A stretch of DNA of 64,000 nucleotides from Gonatopus flavifemur (taxonomy: Eukaryota; Arthropoda; Insecta; Hymenoptera; Dryinidae): the NCBI GenBank assembly GCA_018340375.1, contig JAFFJZ010000003.1:25730001-25794000 (forward strand). The letters are read 5' to 3'. Position numbers and translations under genes: made by a program. Of the stretch, positions 10,190-22,502 are shown piece by piece (the first letter of the stretch is position 1; each line of letters starts with the position of its first letter). Under the pieces are notes generated by a model. The model worked only from the letters and a program-made list of their open reading frames with translations, was not told the DNA's origin and searched no databases.

Positions 10190-12019
10190 TACACATGTTA
10201 CAATATTAAATATATCATGAAACATATTATTATATTTCAATATTTAAATGTAACAGTAGATTGCTGATACACCCTACGCTACCAAATTCATTCGACCAAC
10301 GCATTTTATCGATCAGCAGGCTCATCGACCAACAACTCGTCGGCCAACTGAGCTTATCCACCAATAGGGTGATTCGACGAATTGATGGGAGCCCCACTTT
10401 CTTATGATTTCTAAATGAATTGCCCAGAATTTTCAAGGAACTTCCAATGAATTTCGGAACGTATTCTGAGAATTCAATCAAATTTCTTAAAAATCGGTAA
10501 AATTTTTCTGAAAATTCACAAAAAACAATGTTTTTGAAGTTTGGATCGTTTATTGAAACGAATTAGTACTCGAATAACACAATATTCAACTGTCAAAGAC
10601 CAAAAAATCTTGCAGTGCATCTTCAAACGATGCTTCCAGCTCCAAGGAGTTGAATCGAGAAGATAAATGACGACGATTTATCAGATTTTTTGAGTTCGAA
10701 TTTTCGTGTCGTTTCTATAAATGATTCAAACTCCCAAAACATAAAAAACAGTCCCATTCTTTTAATTCCCAGATGTAATTTTGTTTTATAGTGTATAAGT
10801 GTAGAAAATTATAATCATAATATCTTTCCATCCTTTACCCGCGGTGAAAGTACATATCAATGGACCGCATTTTTTGGGTTACTGAATTCCATTCCACAAA
10901 TTTTCTTACACACGTGTTCGGGAATGAACGTAACTCCTCGGACATCCATTCAATTTCAGTCTCCAGGATTCCAAGTCTGTCACTTATTCCCCTGTCATTT
11001 ATATCTCTCTATAGATCGATGTTCCGCAGGAAATGGTATTTAATGCTGACAGGTCAAGTTAAGCCTGACGCCGAACGTTCATATCGAAGGGAGGAAGATA
11101 AAAAATGATGAGGCAAAGATTGATAGAGGTAGGACAATTATGCAGGCAAAAAGAGACAGAGAGAGAGAGAGGAGGGAGAGACAGAACCTCTGGGTCACCC
11201 TTTGCGAGTAATTGACGTATCCGAGGAAGCGACGGATGTAAAGCACTAATATATGTATAGGTCGCTTGAATGTCCCGTAAAACAAGAGTGAATTTACTAC
11301 ATTGAAACTCTCCGTTGTTCGGTTTTACCGGTTTCATCCGATCCTACGATCAGTCCCTGGGGTGTCTTTCGACACGACCAGCTTGCTGGCTGTCGAAACA
11401 AATACATTCGAAATCTGGTTTCAATTTCTTTATAATCGTGATACAAGTCGGTAATGATCGCAATACGTGTATGTATTCGTATGTTCTCATAACATCACTG
11501 TTTCATGTTATAACTATTTCAAGTATAAAAGTACAGGTAACTAACCGGATCGTTATGATAAAGAAATAGATGGCTATGATAGTAATCTGTTTCCTCGCCA
11601 TAATGATTCTGCTGAGCCAATTCAACGATCTGCATTCAACTCGCAACTATCTAATTTAAAGCTACACTGCGAAAGATGCAAATATGAACTCGAACTATTT
11701 CGCTTCTTTCAAACATGGAGTATTGAATTGTTGAATGATTTCTTCGAATCGGTTCAGAAGTGTCGATTGTAATACACGAATCACAGAAATTTCAACGTAA
11801 TTGAGTGATACAAAAGTTTAACGAATGTGTGTACAGTGATGTGTATTTGAAACTCCTTATGGAATAATAGGTACTCGGTTAGTTGGAGGATATGATTGAA
11901 CTTCGTTACAATCTTCGAGGTTTTGAACATATTCAAAAAAGGATGTTGTGTTATTTGATTTAATTCAACGATAGCATTGGCAGAAAGTATTCCATATCCC
12001 TAGTAAAAATGATTCTATG
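10190..12019. other. Intergenic with repeat fragments, no gene seen
   Basis: Includes short 'atcgaccaa'-type tandem words at about 10290-10370, the MITE copy at 10539, and a GA-rich microsatellite at about 11150-11182. ORFs of 68-92 codons at 11059-11337 read through that microsatellite and give Leu/Ser runs. No domain was recognised in them. Confidence 0.4.
10539..10731 (+). mobile_element. MITE, GTTTGAATCGTTTAT family, copy 2
   Basis: A full copy from GTTTGGATCGTTTATTGAAA to TTTCTATAAATGATTCAAAC. It is preceded by the dispersed repeat also found at 5625-5745, so the two repeats travel together. Confidence 0.65.
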
Positions 12020-12251
12020 CACTGTAAAACAATATTTTGAATTTTCCCATACTTCCATGGGAAAAATGAATTCCCATTAATGTATAGGAATTTTCATATA
12101 AAAAAACATAAAAATTATTCTCTTTATGGGATTTTTACTGTGAATCTATAGAATTCTTTTCAATTTCTATGTGAAATTTCCTATCCATGTATGTATTAAT
12201 TACTTCATACACGTTTATGTAAAGTTTCCCATAAAAATTTTTTACAGTTTG
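12020..12251. mobile_element. Foldback MITE, CACTGTAAAA ends
   Basis: CACTGTAAAACAATATTTT is opposed by AAAATTTTTTACAGTTTG. The interior consists of 'gggaaaa/ttttccc' and 'tatggg/cccata' complementary words. The ends resemble those of 13792-14146. Confidence 0.45.
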
Positions 12252-13791
12252 TACTCACAAGTGGTGCACTAGAACAAAAAAACTAAACCACCTGCACGGA
12301 GAAAAGTGAAACTTGATTCTTAAATAAATCAGAAACTGTGAGGTTTGGAAAATGAATTTTTACTCCAAAATACGAAAGATTATGAATACAATGGAAGACT
12401 CATATGTTAACAATCAAAATATATTCTTGGCATCTATACTGTAAAAAATCCTCAAATAAATGTGCTAGTGGCTATCACGTTTGTCAGGGTTATTGCACTA
12501 TACTGAGTATAGTAATTTTATAAATTCATCACAACCTTGCCATTCTTTGTTTAGCAACTTGCTAATCTTCCCCAAAATTTTTTATCAGTTTGTAATCTTG
12601 ACATTCCCAGACACGATAAAAATCGGATTACTGTTCGGATCGAAGCACTGATAAACTCAAAAATATCCATTAAATTGCGTTTCTGACAACAAATTTGTAA
12701 TTCAACGTGTGAAGTTGCAGTGCTACGGATATAAAAAGTGATAGAAAAGGTGACAATTTTCATATGATCATGACCATTCCGAATACCATTTTTAAAGTGT
12801 GTTAAACGAAAAATTGATGTCCAATACTGATTTTCCTTATCATCGCTTCTGAAAGTAACAATTTCACGCAAGATCTTTTACAGTGTATTATATAGAAGAT
12901 TCTCATTTTTAGAATATGACTTTTCCGATGCACGAAGTGAAAACTAACAAACACGGATGGAAAAAATAAAACAGCAATGATTATTGTGAACCATGAAAAT
13001 ACATAGAAACTTGAAGTCATTCTGTGCAATAATGTATTTCCCAGTACTCATCACTGTCCAGCGAGCATTGACGAATCTCATTACAGTACTCATCATTGCG
13101 GTCGCGCTAATCTTCATTATTCAAACGGATTCCCATTTATTTTTCAATCAATTACTGTCATTGACAATAATCAATACTGTTTTTTTCCGTGTGGTTGAAA
13201 TTTTAAATCCTAAATAGCAAAATTTTTCCTTCAGCGTTTTAAATCTCAATCGTACGTGGTACTTCTTGTGAAGGATTCTCAATCTTTTTTATTTTTGTGA
13301 AAACATCCATTTTTCTAAGCCTTATCGTTTCTGATTTATTAAATACACTAAGAAAATGTCAGAGATTCTCATAAAAAGTGTTACATTTTTTAGCTCTACA
13401 CTGACAGAAAGGACCTAGATGGGACAACTAAATGGTTTTTGACGGTTTTTAATAGATTGTAACCGAAAGCGATAGTTATAAAATAATTCCAAATCAAAAA
13501 ATTATTCAAAAATAACCGTGTCAGCCAAGCATTGATTGAAAAACCACTCATTTGAATAAAACGAAAAGTTGAAGATGAGTGATTTTTTGGCCGAAACCCG
13601 TTCAAAACCAATCATAAACTGACAAAAATCGAGAATTTACCAAAATATAACCAAATAACAGCAGTTACTTTTGGTCGAATTTCGATTGAACCGAATTTAC
13701 TAGGACTAAAATCAGCCATGCAGTTCACGTAATTGTTTTAAATATGCGAAATTCAAGTTCAAAGTCTACTTCTTTTTCAGTATAAATAAAC
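12252..13791. other. Intergenic, no gene seen
   Basis: AT-rich DNA containing isolated MITE ends (TGCACGGAGAAAAGTG at about 12295, TTTTACAGTGTA at about 12878) whose partners I could not place. Short ORFs of 71-106 codons have no recognisable motifs. Confidence 0.35.
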
Positions 13792-14146
13792 TACACTGTA
13801 AAAAATGATTGTGGAATTTTCGCCCAAAGAATGATGACAGTAAAGTTCCTTCACAAGTGAGGAATTTCTTACCATGATTTGGTGAAATTTCCCCTCATTT
13901 CCCTAACAGCTCACCCACCAATGTCCACGTCGCATCTCCGTAGAAGCAAGGTGGATGAACGGAGAAACGACGTAGATCGGTAGTTGTGCTGTACAGTTTG
14001 TGGAGGATTCAACGCCCAGAGAACAAATCAATTTCTCAAGATGGTAGAGAAATCCCTCATTTTTGATGGACAAACAATTCCCCACGACGAGGGCACGAAA
14101 TCCACCAACAGTGTGAAGAAAAACTTCCCACATTTTTTACAGTGTA
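13792..14146. mobile_element. 355-bp foldback MITE, TACACTGTAAAAAATG ends
   Basis: The 16-bp ends TACACTGTAAAAAATG and CATTTTTTACAGTGTA are perfect inverted repeats. Inner arms pair loosely (AATTTCTTACCATG with CAAGATGGTAGAGAAAT, and GATGAACGGAGAAACGACG near the centre). It lies about 280 bp upstream of the PLCXD-like start codon. Confidence 0.7.
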
Positions 14147-14423
14147 ACAAACAAATTGATGGAATTTAATTCAAATGTTGTGACTGAATTTTTTCGTTCT
14201 GAAATGGCAAAAACACCTCAAATTTGAACTTTTTGCTTAATTGAATAGTTTCATCCGATTGTATTCAATCACTCTCATTTTTGAAAGTAGTGTTGAATGG
14301 AAGTGATCGATGAGTTATCGTCAATAAATTTACTTTTCAATTTACAGTATACAGATGACTGATTAAAAGAGAATTTAACGAACTTTGGTTCGAAATAGTT
14401 GCACGAGTTATTTACAACGAGTC

Positions 14424-14472
14424 ATGCTGAAGGGAGTCCTCATTTTACTCCTCCACATATACTGTGACATTG
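14424..14472 (+). CDS. PLCXD-like exon 1 (signal peptide)
   Basis: Sixteen codons plus one base, with donor G|GTAAGA. The hydrophobic VLILLLHIY core is followed, after splicing, by ALATQC, a plausible cleavage region. Exon 1 is the least certain exon because it is short and 3.3 kb from the next one, but the phase fits. Confidence 0.7.
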
Positions 14473-17400
14473 GTAAGACATATCAATAGTATCGGATTTC
14501 TCATTCCTTACACGAAGAAAAATATTCGCTTTGACCACAGCGATCTGATCTATACAAATCTTGTTAGCTACACTGAAAGAATTGTATCTGAAAGATTACC
14601 GTGAAATTCCAGTGATCGAAGGACAAAATGTAGAAAATATCACTTTCAACTGTTTAGAAATTGACTCATTTTTACAAGCTACACATTAATTTTTCGAAGA
14701 ATTTTCCCTTGTCCTGCGATTATTGAAATTTCACGGTAATTTTTACCACAGAATTATTTTAGTATACGATAGCTATTTTTCAGCTGTGTGAGAGCTAAAA
14801 ATGTCGATTCCTCCAGCAAAATTTGTTTGCCATGCTATAGTTGTTAATCATGTTGCTCTCTGAGCAATCCAGTTAGCCGTGGCAGCGAAGTTTTAGCTAG
14901 ATTAGCAAAAGGATCTGTTATTCGTCATTATATATGATACCTCGATTTCCTGCGTCAGCGAATATTTTTCTCCATGTAATACTTGGATAATTGATATCTC
15001 AGAATTAAAAACAATACAATCCTGACGATATTATCAGCCCCAGCGAATTCGGAGATGCCCACTGTGCACTATAATTCCACCGTGTATTTGTAAATTTTTT
15101 ACACCAAAATAACACCCAACTGAACAAAAGAAAATTCTACAGCAAAATCACACCATAAGTGTGTACCAATAAGTACACTAAATCCACCGTACAATTGAAA
15201 ATTCAAATTACAAACCGGAAAATTGAAAAGGAAACTCAAAAAAATCTAGAAGATAAAATTAATCAGAAAAAAATGAAATCAAATTAATTAACAAGGTTCA
15301 TGATGAAGAACATTAATCAATTCATGGTGAATGGTGGTGAATTTATGGTGGGAACAGTTTTCCCTACTCCTTGATGTATCTGTTAACACCAAGTTCACAC
15401 CGGAATAACTGTAAATCTGGAAATTATCAACATCCTCTTGAGACTACATCCACACGAGAATACCACCCAACTGAACAGAAGCACATTCTACACCAAAATC
15501 ACACCATAACTACACCGAATCTACGATAATCGATCTTCTCTGTGTATAGTCAAAGTAAAATACAGCTCGAAGCGTCCATCCATACTCGATTCACACCCGC
15601 AATGCACTCCACTGAATTTACATTCAAATTGAAAATCAAAAATGAGGATTATTTTTTAGAGAGAAATTATAAGGATCAATTACACGGTAAAAAAATATTC
15701 GATGTAACAGCGAAATCTGATTCTGCTGAGTATCTTCTGTTGCAGCAGCAAATTTTCTGCTGTGGAACGCAATCTATTTGCTATCGCAGCAATCTTGTTA
15801 ACTATGATAGCGACTTTCAAGCTGTGGCAACAAGAAATGTTTCCTTCTCCAGCAAAATCCGTTCGCTATTCTATATATAATACTGAAAATTTGCTGGATG
15901 AGCAAACATTCCTTGCTGGTACGGCTGAAAAATCGCTGTCGAAGCTAATAAATTAGATTTTGCTGTGGCAGCGAATTTCTTTTCTCTCCATGTCAAAAAA
16001 TTTGTAAGAAATAAGTTGGAAAGAGTATTGAAAAAATTAAGAAATGGAAAATCAACCAAATTAATTAAGATAATTAAAAAATTAAAGTCAATTGGAAAAA
16101 TTAATTAGAAAAAAAGTTTTTTTCTAAATAATGTAATGGTGAAGTTAAGGGGCACTCAATGTAGCGGAAGAAGCGAATCAAATTTCGCGCCAACTTCTTT
16201 TCAATAAACTATGCATCCAACAGAAAGTTTTAATGAATGGATAATAAAATTCACGACTAGGATTAGATTTTGAATATGAGTTTTAATCTTTCAATGATTT
16301 TCTGGCAAGTATGAAAGCATTTTAGTAGCGCTAACCTCTAACTGTCAAAAAATTCTTTGTAATTTAATTTCCAAATACCTGCAATCCATGAGAACATTCA
16401 AATTTATATTTAGCGTTTAATCTCAAGTATTGACTTGATTATTACCGATTTCAAATTTGAATTTATCAAGTAATTCATGAAAAAAGTTGGCGCAAAATGA
16501 CTAATTCGTTTCAATAAACAATTCAAACTTCAGCAACATAAATTCAATGTAAGATGAGAGTGCGAATTGGGTGGAAATTCAGTGCAATTGTGCTTTTACT
16601 GAGAGTACTTATTTAATGCGATCCCTCGATGTAAAACGGGTGAGATGAGCCTTAGTGAAATTTTTGGGTAAATTACGGTGTGAACTACACACTTTCTCCA
16701 CTCTCTGTCATGGAGCTATCAATTTCAGGAGGGAGCCTAGAGAAAAACTCTTTGCTAATGAGAATCAGTGCCGCCATATTGTTCTGCTCATTTGATGATT
16801 GGTTCTTTATCTCAGGGATTCATATGATTGAAAATCATTGTGAGCCTGTTAATATGGCGGGCGTTTTCCCCTTCCGTCCTTGAAGCGAAACCGCTCACCC
16901 TTGTGGGCCCGCTAATGCTCCCTTCTGATATTTATAGCCCCATGCTCTTTTTATTGCACGGCGTTTAATTGATGTATTCGAATTCATTAGGATGAGGCTC
17001 CTTGAAGAAAATCGATCCGTTTTTGTATACGAAGTATCGAATTCTTATTGAAATCTATAAAAAGTATATGTATTTTATATACAAAAGGATCAATCCTTTT
17101 TGAAGATCCTCATCTCTAGATTACAGTGTTTTTTCAGTTTTTCATGGTTGAAAAAGAGTAAATCTGATGTGAATTGAGGATAATTTGGGATTGTTTTTCG
17201 ATTGGTTTTAATACATGGAAAACAATATTTACAGTTTTGCTACAGCAGCTGAAATTTAGCTGATATAGCTAAACATTTTTTTCCGTGTATAAATCACGAT
17301 GTAGTTATGATGTAGTTCAAGTGGAAGTACGAGGTGAAATTATTCTGAGATTTTGGTATAAAAAATTCACAAATGCACGATACAGTTTAGGTAGGCATCA

Positions 17401-20357
17401 AGTGTTGATTCGAAGGAATTCGTTTTCACCTGAAATACACCAAAATGCCACCGTAAATCACGGTGGGATCCGATCCGCTGGGAAGATATCAATCTTTATG
17501 GATACACATGAATTACATTCTCATTGTTTGCGGAGATCCCCGCGATACACATGGTTCGAATTTGTAGCCAATTTGTTTGGAAGTGTCCATTGTCGAACTT
17601 ATTCTTTTTCTTCAGCTTCTACTTTCTACAATGACACGTCGCAATCGAATACTTACCTAACATGTATGATATGATTTTCTTACCCCGCTGAATTTGATTC
17701 CACACCTTGTTTAATTTATCTTGAAAGTATTTACATGCAAAGTTGTTATTTTCTTCTGTTTCTCAGCACTTGCAACACAATGTGCAAAAGTGTGGCTAAC
17801 AGTTTCTTCGTTATGGAGACCAATAGCTGCCAGCGACAAAGTAGTCGATGCTGAATTGGAAGTCAATTGGGATTTCGATTGCCCATTAAGCACAGGATAC
17901 CCCGATACCATCAAGGTGTTCACTGCTGACCCAGCACATAGTAATAAGTCTTGTTTGCTTCTATAGTACGTTGTATGCTATCGCGCGTATATAACAATTT
18001 CTTTTTCTTTCACATAATGCACGGATACATTAAAAGCGGTTCAAATCATGAATTTTTAATCAATATACTCCTTCGAAGAATTACTAGGTTCACGAATTTT
18101 ATAAAGCCTATATTTTTGCAGACAAAACTATCAAAGCAAAATTAACATTAACGTCTTTGGAGTATCCTCGAGGATATTATCGTACGAATATTACGGTAGG
18201 GCGTCCTCCTCTACCAGGTGGATGGGATACCAGCGATGGAGCTACTCTTCCGGGGCCTCATTGTTTAAAACATTACGCCGCGTTATACAAGGATGGTGTG
18301 ATTTTGACTAGTTCGTGTCTTCAAATATGGCCTACTTGGATGTACGATTTGAGGTATTTGTTTAGTTCTTGAATTGAACTTAATTCACTAATTGGGAGAA
18401 TCAATCTCATGCTGTCAACACTTTTTTTCTTATCAAAAACAGTGTTTTTGTCTTTTTTATTTAAAGGAGACAATTGGGAAGATTACCGATCGGTAATCTT
18501 ATGATTCCCGGTACCCACAACTCCGGCTGTTACAAACACGGAGATTTGACACGGAGAGATGCTTTTCAAAGGTATCTATTGACGCAAGATCGTGACGTTT
18601 GGACACAATTGGTCCACGGAGTACGATATTTGGATCTGAGAGTCGGTTATTATCCTTCTATACCAAATGGCACTGCTCTTGACGAGGAGAATGGACACAT
18701 AAGTAGATTTTGGGTCAATCACGATGTCATAAGAATTACTCCTCTCTCGGCTATCATTAAAGATGTGAGAAACTTTTTAGATGTCGCCAGGGGTGAAGTG
18801 GTTATCATGGATTTTCATAGGTAAGAAACTCTTTTCCCCGCAGCGCTCGAAAATGGCAACGAAATATATTTTTTTAACATATACAAAGTTTATGAAAGAT
18901 ATTCAAAAGGCTGTCTTTGAACTTGTGTTAAAAATACCTTCAAATTGAACAGTCTACGAATTTTGAATGCGAAAATAACTAAAACGCTATAAAGTTGCAA
19001 ATTTGATGTAACATGAAAATTTGAAAATTCAATATTTAATATCAGGGAGTTCAGTTCGGGAATTTTCTATTTGTTTAATCGATCACTCCGTTCAACCTGA
19101 TTTTATGACTGATCGATTCCATTAGAATTCCCGGAGGCTGGACACCCTGAATATTAATTCTCAAAGACGTAGACGATATTTTAGAATTAGAAGCGTGTAT
19201 AAAGATTCGGCTAACTTTGATGAAACATGGATTGAATTTTGCGTACGTTGGAACAAGATCAGGCGGAAGTTGGCACAATATTCAGAGGTTTGAATTTCCA
19301 AATTTTGATCATTAATAAATTCCACAATGAAACGATATCTTCATGCTTTGATATGGAATCCCTCTCTTTTTTCGGACAATAGTTTCTATACATCGATAAC
19401 CAAAGAAACGTTCATATAAAATTCATCAAGTGATAGAAATGGTTGAACTGGAACATTACGAATCAATTTTTTCTTCACATCATCATGATAATTCTGTAGA
19501 AATACAAGGGAGGATAAAAGTTTGTTCATCCATTAAGATTTCCTGTGGGATTCGAAGGAAGACCTAATAGACACCGTCATTTGGCAACGATCCTTCGTCG
19601 AGAATTCGAAGGGCTTATCTTAGAACCTGATCGGGGTGTCGAGGGTTTCGGCCCAACTCTAAACGACATTTGGACTGGCGGCCGAAGATTAATCATCTGT
19701 TACGGTGATAAACATACGGTAAACGGTACGATCAATGTGATTTTTATAAATTATTTTTCACTTTTCAAAATCGAATCTGCATCGAACGAATTCTATTCGA
19801 TGTTCAATCATAAATTTGCCAATGATTTCAAATACTAGAGATTTTCATGTTCCGATTCTTTCTTCCATTCAACATTGCTTCCTTTTGTAAACAATTGAGT
19901 CTACCGAAAAGAATGAAGAATGATGATCGCGTGTATATATCTTGATCTTCGAGGCAGTTTGCGGACAAAAAAGATATATTACTTGTATTTTCAAGAATAC
20001 GCCTGGATGTGGCCAGCCATGTATCAAGCGTGGGGTAATCAACAAACGGTCGAAGGGCTTTTCGAGTATCTAGATGGAGTTATCGTAGGACCAAAACGCC
20101 CGAGAAACAGTCAGAATCCATTATGGGCGGTGATGGCAGAATTGACCCCGCATCCGTTAGATATTATCCTGAAACCATCTGGAGGACTTCGACAAATGGC
20201 AGATTCTATCAACAGGAATCTCACCGCCAAGTTTCAAGATGAATGGTGGAAAGAAACCAATATCGTCGCCACAGATTTCTTCCTCGGTAATAATTTGATA
20301 GACGTTTCGATACAGGCGAATATAAAAAAGAGCAACATCGCTCAGTGGCGATTGTGA
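14424..20357 (+). CDS. Secreted PI-PLC X-domain (PLCXD-like) protein, complete
   Basis: Six exons: 14424-14472, 17767-17940, 18122-18353, 18467-18820, 19538-19725 and 19996-20357. All have GT-AG borders, and the total of 1359 nt gives exactly 452 residues plus TGA. Residues 1-16 (MLKGVLILLLHIYCDI) form a signal peptide, so the protein should enter the secretory pathway. Residues about 20-150 are an insect-type N-terminal extension. The PI-PLC X domain follows: IPGTHNSGCY with the first catalytic His near 169, RYLDLRVGYY at about 205-214 and the second catalytic His in FWVNHDV near 237, then VVIMDFHR. The C-terminal third closes the barrel (YAWMWPAMYQAW, PHPLDIIL). Family members cleave or bind phosphoinositide-like substrates, but the substrate is unknown. 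The ATG has a purine at -3. The alternative in-frame start in front of exon 2 is only a TTG, inside the polypyrimidine tract. Confidence 0.9.
14509..14978. mobile_element. Foldback MITE of the GCTG/CAGC hairpin-array family, in PLCXD-like intron 1
   Basis: TACACGAAGAAAAATATTCG is opposed by CGAATATTTTTCTCCATGTA. The interior has AGCTGTGTGAGAGCT, GTTAGCCGTGGCAGCGAA and similar hairpins. It starts 37 bp after the exon 1 donor. Confidence 0.6.
15681..15993. mobile_element. Foldback MITE of the GCTG/CAGC hairpin-array family, in PLCXD-like intron 1
   Basis: The left end is TACACGGTAAAAAAATATTC; the right end is GCGAATTTCTTTTCTCTCCA followed by TGT. Inside are GTTGCAGCAGCAAAT, GCTGTGGAACGC, GCTATCGCAGCAAT and GCTGTGGCAGC. 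ORFs of 64-112 codons crossing it are repeat translation. Confidence 0.6.
16146..16510. repeat. Inverted dispersed repeat with GTTGGCGCRAAAT arms, in PLCXD-like intron 1
   Basis: AATTTCGCGCCAACTTCTTT near 16191 is opposed by AAAAAAGTTGGCGCAAAATG near 16480. The left terminus TAAGGGGCACTCAATGTAGC matches, inverted, the end of a solo fragment in a nemo intron at 41290-41365 (AAAAGTTGGCGCAAAATTTG to CGAGTGCCCTTA). The right terminus here is unclear. Confidence 0.45.
16991..17114. mobile_element. Foldback MITE, GATGAGG ends, in PLCXD-like intron 1
   Basis: GATGAGGCTCCTTGAAGAAA is opposed by TTTTTGAAGATCCTCATC. The central ATCGAATTCTTATTGAAATC matches the loop of 2329-2458. Confidence 0.5.
17220..17288. 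repeat. Fragment of a GCTG/CAGC hairpin-array element
   Basis: Contains GCTACAGCAGCTGAAATTTA, GCTGATATAGCTAAAC and the typical right end TTTTTTTCCGTGTATA. The left end is missing. Confidence 0.45.
17767..18353 (+). CDS. PLCXD-like exons 2 and 3 (N-terminal extension)
   Basis: Exon 2 is 17767-17940 (acceptor TTTCTCAG, donor CATA|GTAATA). Exon 3 is 18122-18353 (acceptor TTTTTGCAG, donor TTGAG|GTATTT). They encode residues about 17-151, including VWLTVSSLW, ELEVNWDFDCP and YYRTNITVGRPPLPGGWDTS. The pattern suggests a beta-rich N-terminal region with an N-glycosylation site (NIT). Confidence 0.85.
18467..18820 (+). CDS. PLCXD-like exon 4 (X-domain catalytic half)
   Basis: The acceptor is ATTTAAAG and the donor CATAG|GTAAGA. 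It contains both catalytic histidines (GTHNSG, VNHDV) and the conserved RYLDLR. All the residues I can identify by eye are intact, so an active enzyme is plausible. Confidence 0.9.
19043..19156. repeat. Small repeat with TCAGGG/CACCCTGA ends in PLCXD-like intron 4
   Basis: Starts near ATATCAGGGAGTTCAG and ends CTGGACACCCTGAATATT. A similar GGACACCCTGAAT occurs at about 5081-5094. Probably a MITE fragment. Confidence 0.35.
19538..20357 (+). CDS. PLCXD-like exons 5 and 6 (X-domain C-terminal half)
   Basis: Exon 5 is 19538-19725 (acceptor CCATTAAG, donor AAACG|GTACGA), encoding RFPVGFEGRPNRHRH to GDKHTVN. Exon 6 is 19996-20357 (acceptor TTTTCAAG), encoding EYAWMWPAMYQAW to SNIAQWRL. An earlier GT inside exon 5 (ACG|GTAAAC) would break the phase and is rejected. 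Confidence 0.85.
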
Positions 20358-20422
20358 AAAAATTTATGTTAAAAATTTGTAAAAGAATGTAAGGAAAGGA
20401 AAGAGCAAATACTTGTCATTGA

Positions 20423-20428
20423 AATAAA
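20423..20428 (+). terminator. Polyadenylation signal of the PLCXD-like gene
   Basis: AATAAA lies 66 bp after the TGA, followed by T-rich and GT-containing sequence. The transcript probably ends near 20445, giving a very short 3' UTR. Confidence 0.5.
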
Positions 20429-20674
20429 TGGCAAACCTAGTTTTTTGAAAACAAAAATTATAACGGACTGAAGAAAAGTGAAAGTAAAAGGTGGATTTTA
20501 ACAAATTCAATTTATTTTATTGGCTGTTCCCTTCCCATTCTCCATTAATTATTGAGGATTATATATACATTCTGTTCATTTCCATTAGCAATTTTTTCAG
20601 AACTTCCTGATGAACAAGGTGTTCCGAATATGTTACAAAATGTTGCATAAGATGTCTTTGGAATTTAAAAAACA

Positions 20675-21035
20675 TACACGGAGGAAAAATCGGCTGACGC
20701 GGCAAATTTTTTTGCTAGTCTGATTAAAAATTCGCTGCCACAGCTAACTGGATTCCTGTGAGAGGAACATAATTAACTAAAATAGCAAATTTTCTCGCTG
20801 AGATAGCAAAATATTCGATATTATATGCAGAATAGCTGATAAATTCTACTGCTACAGCTAAAACATCGTTATAGCTAACAAGATTGCTATGATCAGAGCC
20901 GGGTTCAGAAATTCTGTTTCCCTTTCCAACGCAAATAATGAGTGTTTATCTTCTGTTACAAAATTTGAAAATTCAACGCTGGCTGTGATAGCGAATAGTT
21001 CGATACCACAGCAAAAGAAATTTCGCTGTCATAGA
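20675..21035. mobile_element. GCTG/CAGC hairpin-array MITE, right end unclear
   Basis: The left end TACACGGAGGAAAAATCGGC is typical of the family. The interior has CGCTGCCACAGCTAAC, GCTACAGCTAAA and GCTGTGATAGCGAATAG. The right terminal motif is not found, so the end is approximate. Confidence 0.45.
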
Positions 21036-22239
21036 GCATTTCTTTCAAAATATCTCTTTTTTGAATCTAGAACATTTGAAGGCATCAACTTCATCTACAA
21101 GTTCAAAATCAAGTTGTCTTTGGAGATAGAAGTCTTTATAATTCAAGTCTTTCCGATGTCGTTCAAAAGTTTTCAAGGTCATCGATCAAGATAGGATACC
21201 GAGCATCCGTATCTCTCCCCAGTTTCGAAGAAGAAGAAGAAGAAGAAGAAGACGAAATAAAAACAGTACATGCATGAAGTTTTGATAAGATACAGTGATA
21301 TGGAATTGATTTGATAAAAAGTACGCAAAACATATATTTATATTTTGATCTTCATTTTCATTATATATTTTTATTGAATCGATTGAAAATTTGAGTTACA
21401 CGCCATTTAGACTAAAAGAGACGAACTTTTCCTTCGAAATGATTGTTATAATAGCATTTTCCAGAGATTTCGTATTTTATATAATTTATAATTGTGTCTT
21501 AAATAATTGCACAGTCATCAAACTCGTATTCCTACGACAATGTAAATTCCTTCATACTGTACAAGAATCTACCCGTTCGGATGATGGTGCTTGGAAAAAA
21601 AAGAAGTTAGGCGTGGAAAATAATGGGAATTGAAAATATTACTATAATGGTTCGAATAAGAAAAAGAACGAAACTTCGAATTGGCAGTGCTGAGGATATA
21701 AAATCGTTTCAGGAGGGAAGAATTCATGACTTAGATTTCTATGTTAACAAACGTGGCACATACGGATCATGTGATTTTCATTTTCTAAACTGTACAAGAT
21801 GAACGAATTCACCAATTTCAATCGCAAACAACGTATTACCAACGTGCTGAGAAATGATGTCTTTGTACAAATAATACGCGATCGTTCTTACTTACGTTCA
21901 TCTCTTTCTTTATCGAACTATCACTATCGATCTACGAACACTCGTTACCATATTCGCTAACAGATAAGTGATACGCCCTTCACAAAGACACTACGTTTTA
22001 TAATAATTTTTCAATTGTTTTGTTGATTTTGTGTGTTTTGTTCTTTTTACTTCGATGAATCATCGTACAACTGTGATTGCAAAAAAATGGTCGTTGCTGT
22101 TCGATCGTCAGAATTTCTTTATCAACTATTCAATTCTAAATGTGCAATTCACCTTTGAAGTCTTTCTTAAAACTTTTTACATGAAAGAAGGAAACCATGT
22201 ACGATAGTGGAAGCGATTGATATATTCTACGTTTCTGAA
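21036..22239. other. Intergenic, no gene seen
   Basis: A GAA trinucleotide run lies at about 21226-21256. An 80-codon ORF at 21391-21633 has no recognisable motif. Nothing else is supported. Confidence 0.35.
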
Positions 22240-22502
22240 GTTTGAATCGTTTATTGAAACAAATTAGTGATCGAATAACGAAATATTTAATTGTGAAGGA
22301 CATTCATCACCTCCCGAAAAAGTCTCTGGTGAAAATTGATGCTCGCGGAAAGCAGGTGTTCGAACAAATGAAACGTGAAAACGTTCCAATTTTTGCTTGT
22401 CTGGCGCTTAGTTGCTGTTTCAGTTACGCTTCTTGATCGCTCCATACGCTTCATTTCCATTGGGGAGTCACTGCACTGTAAGAAAAAAGTCGTTGAATTC
22501 CA

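Noticed and set aside
17285..17674. 129-codon plus-strand ORF in PLCXD-like intron 1
   Set aside because: No recognisable motif and no splice partner in phase; it starts within a MITE end.
17721..17766. Alternative start giving MKVFTCKVVIFFCFSA before PLCXD-like exon 2
   Set aside because: The first codon is TTG, not ATG, and the hydrophobic run is the polypyrimidine tract before the exon 2 acceptor. The ATG exon at 14424 fits the phase.
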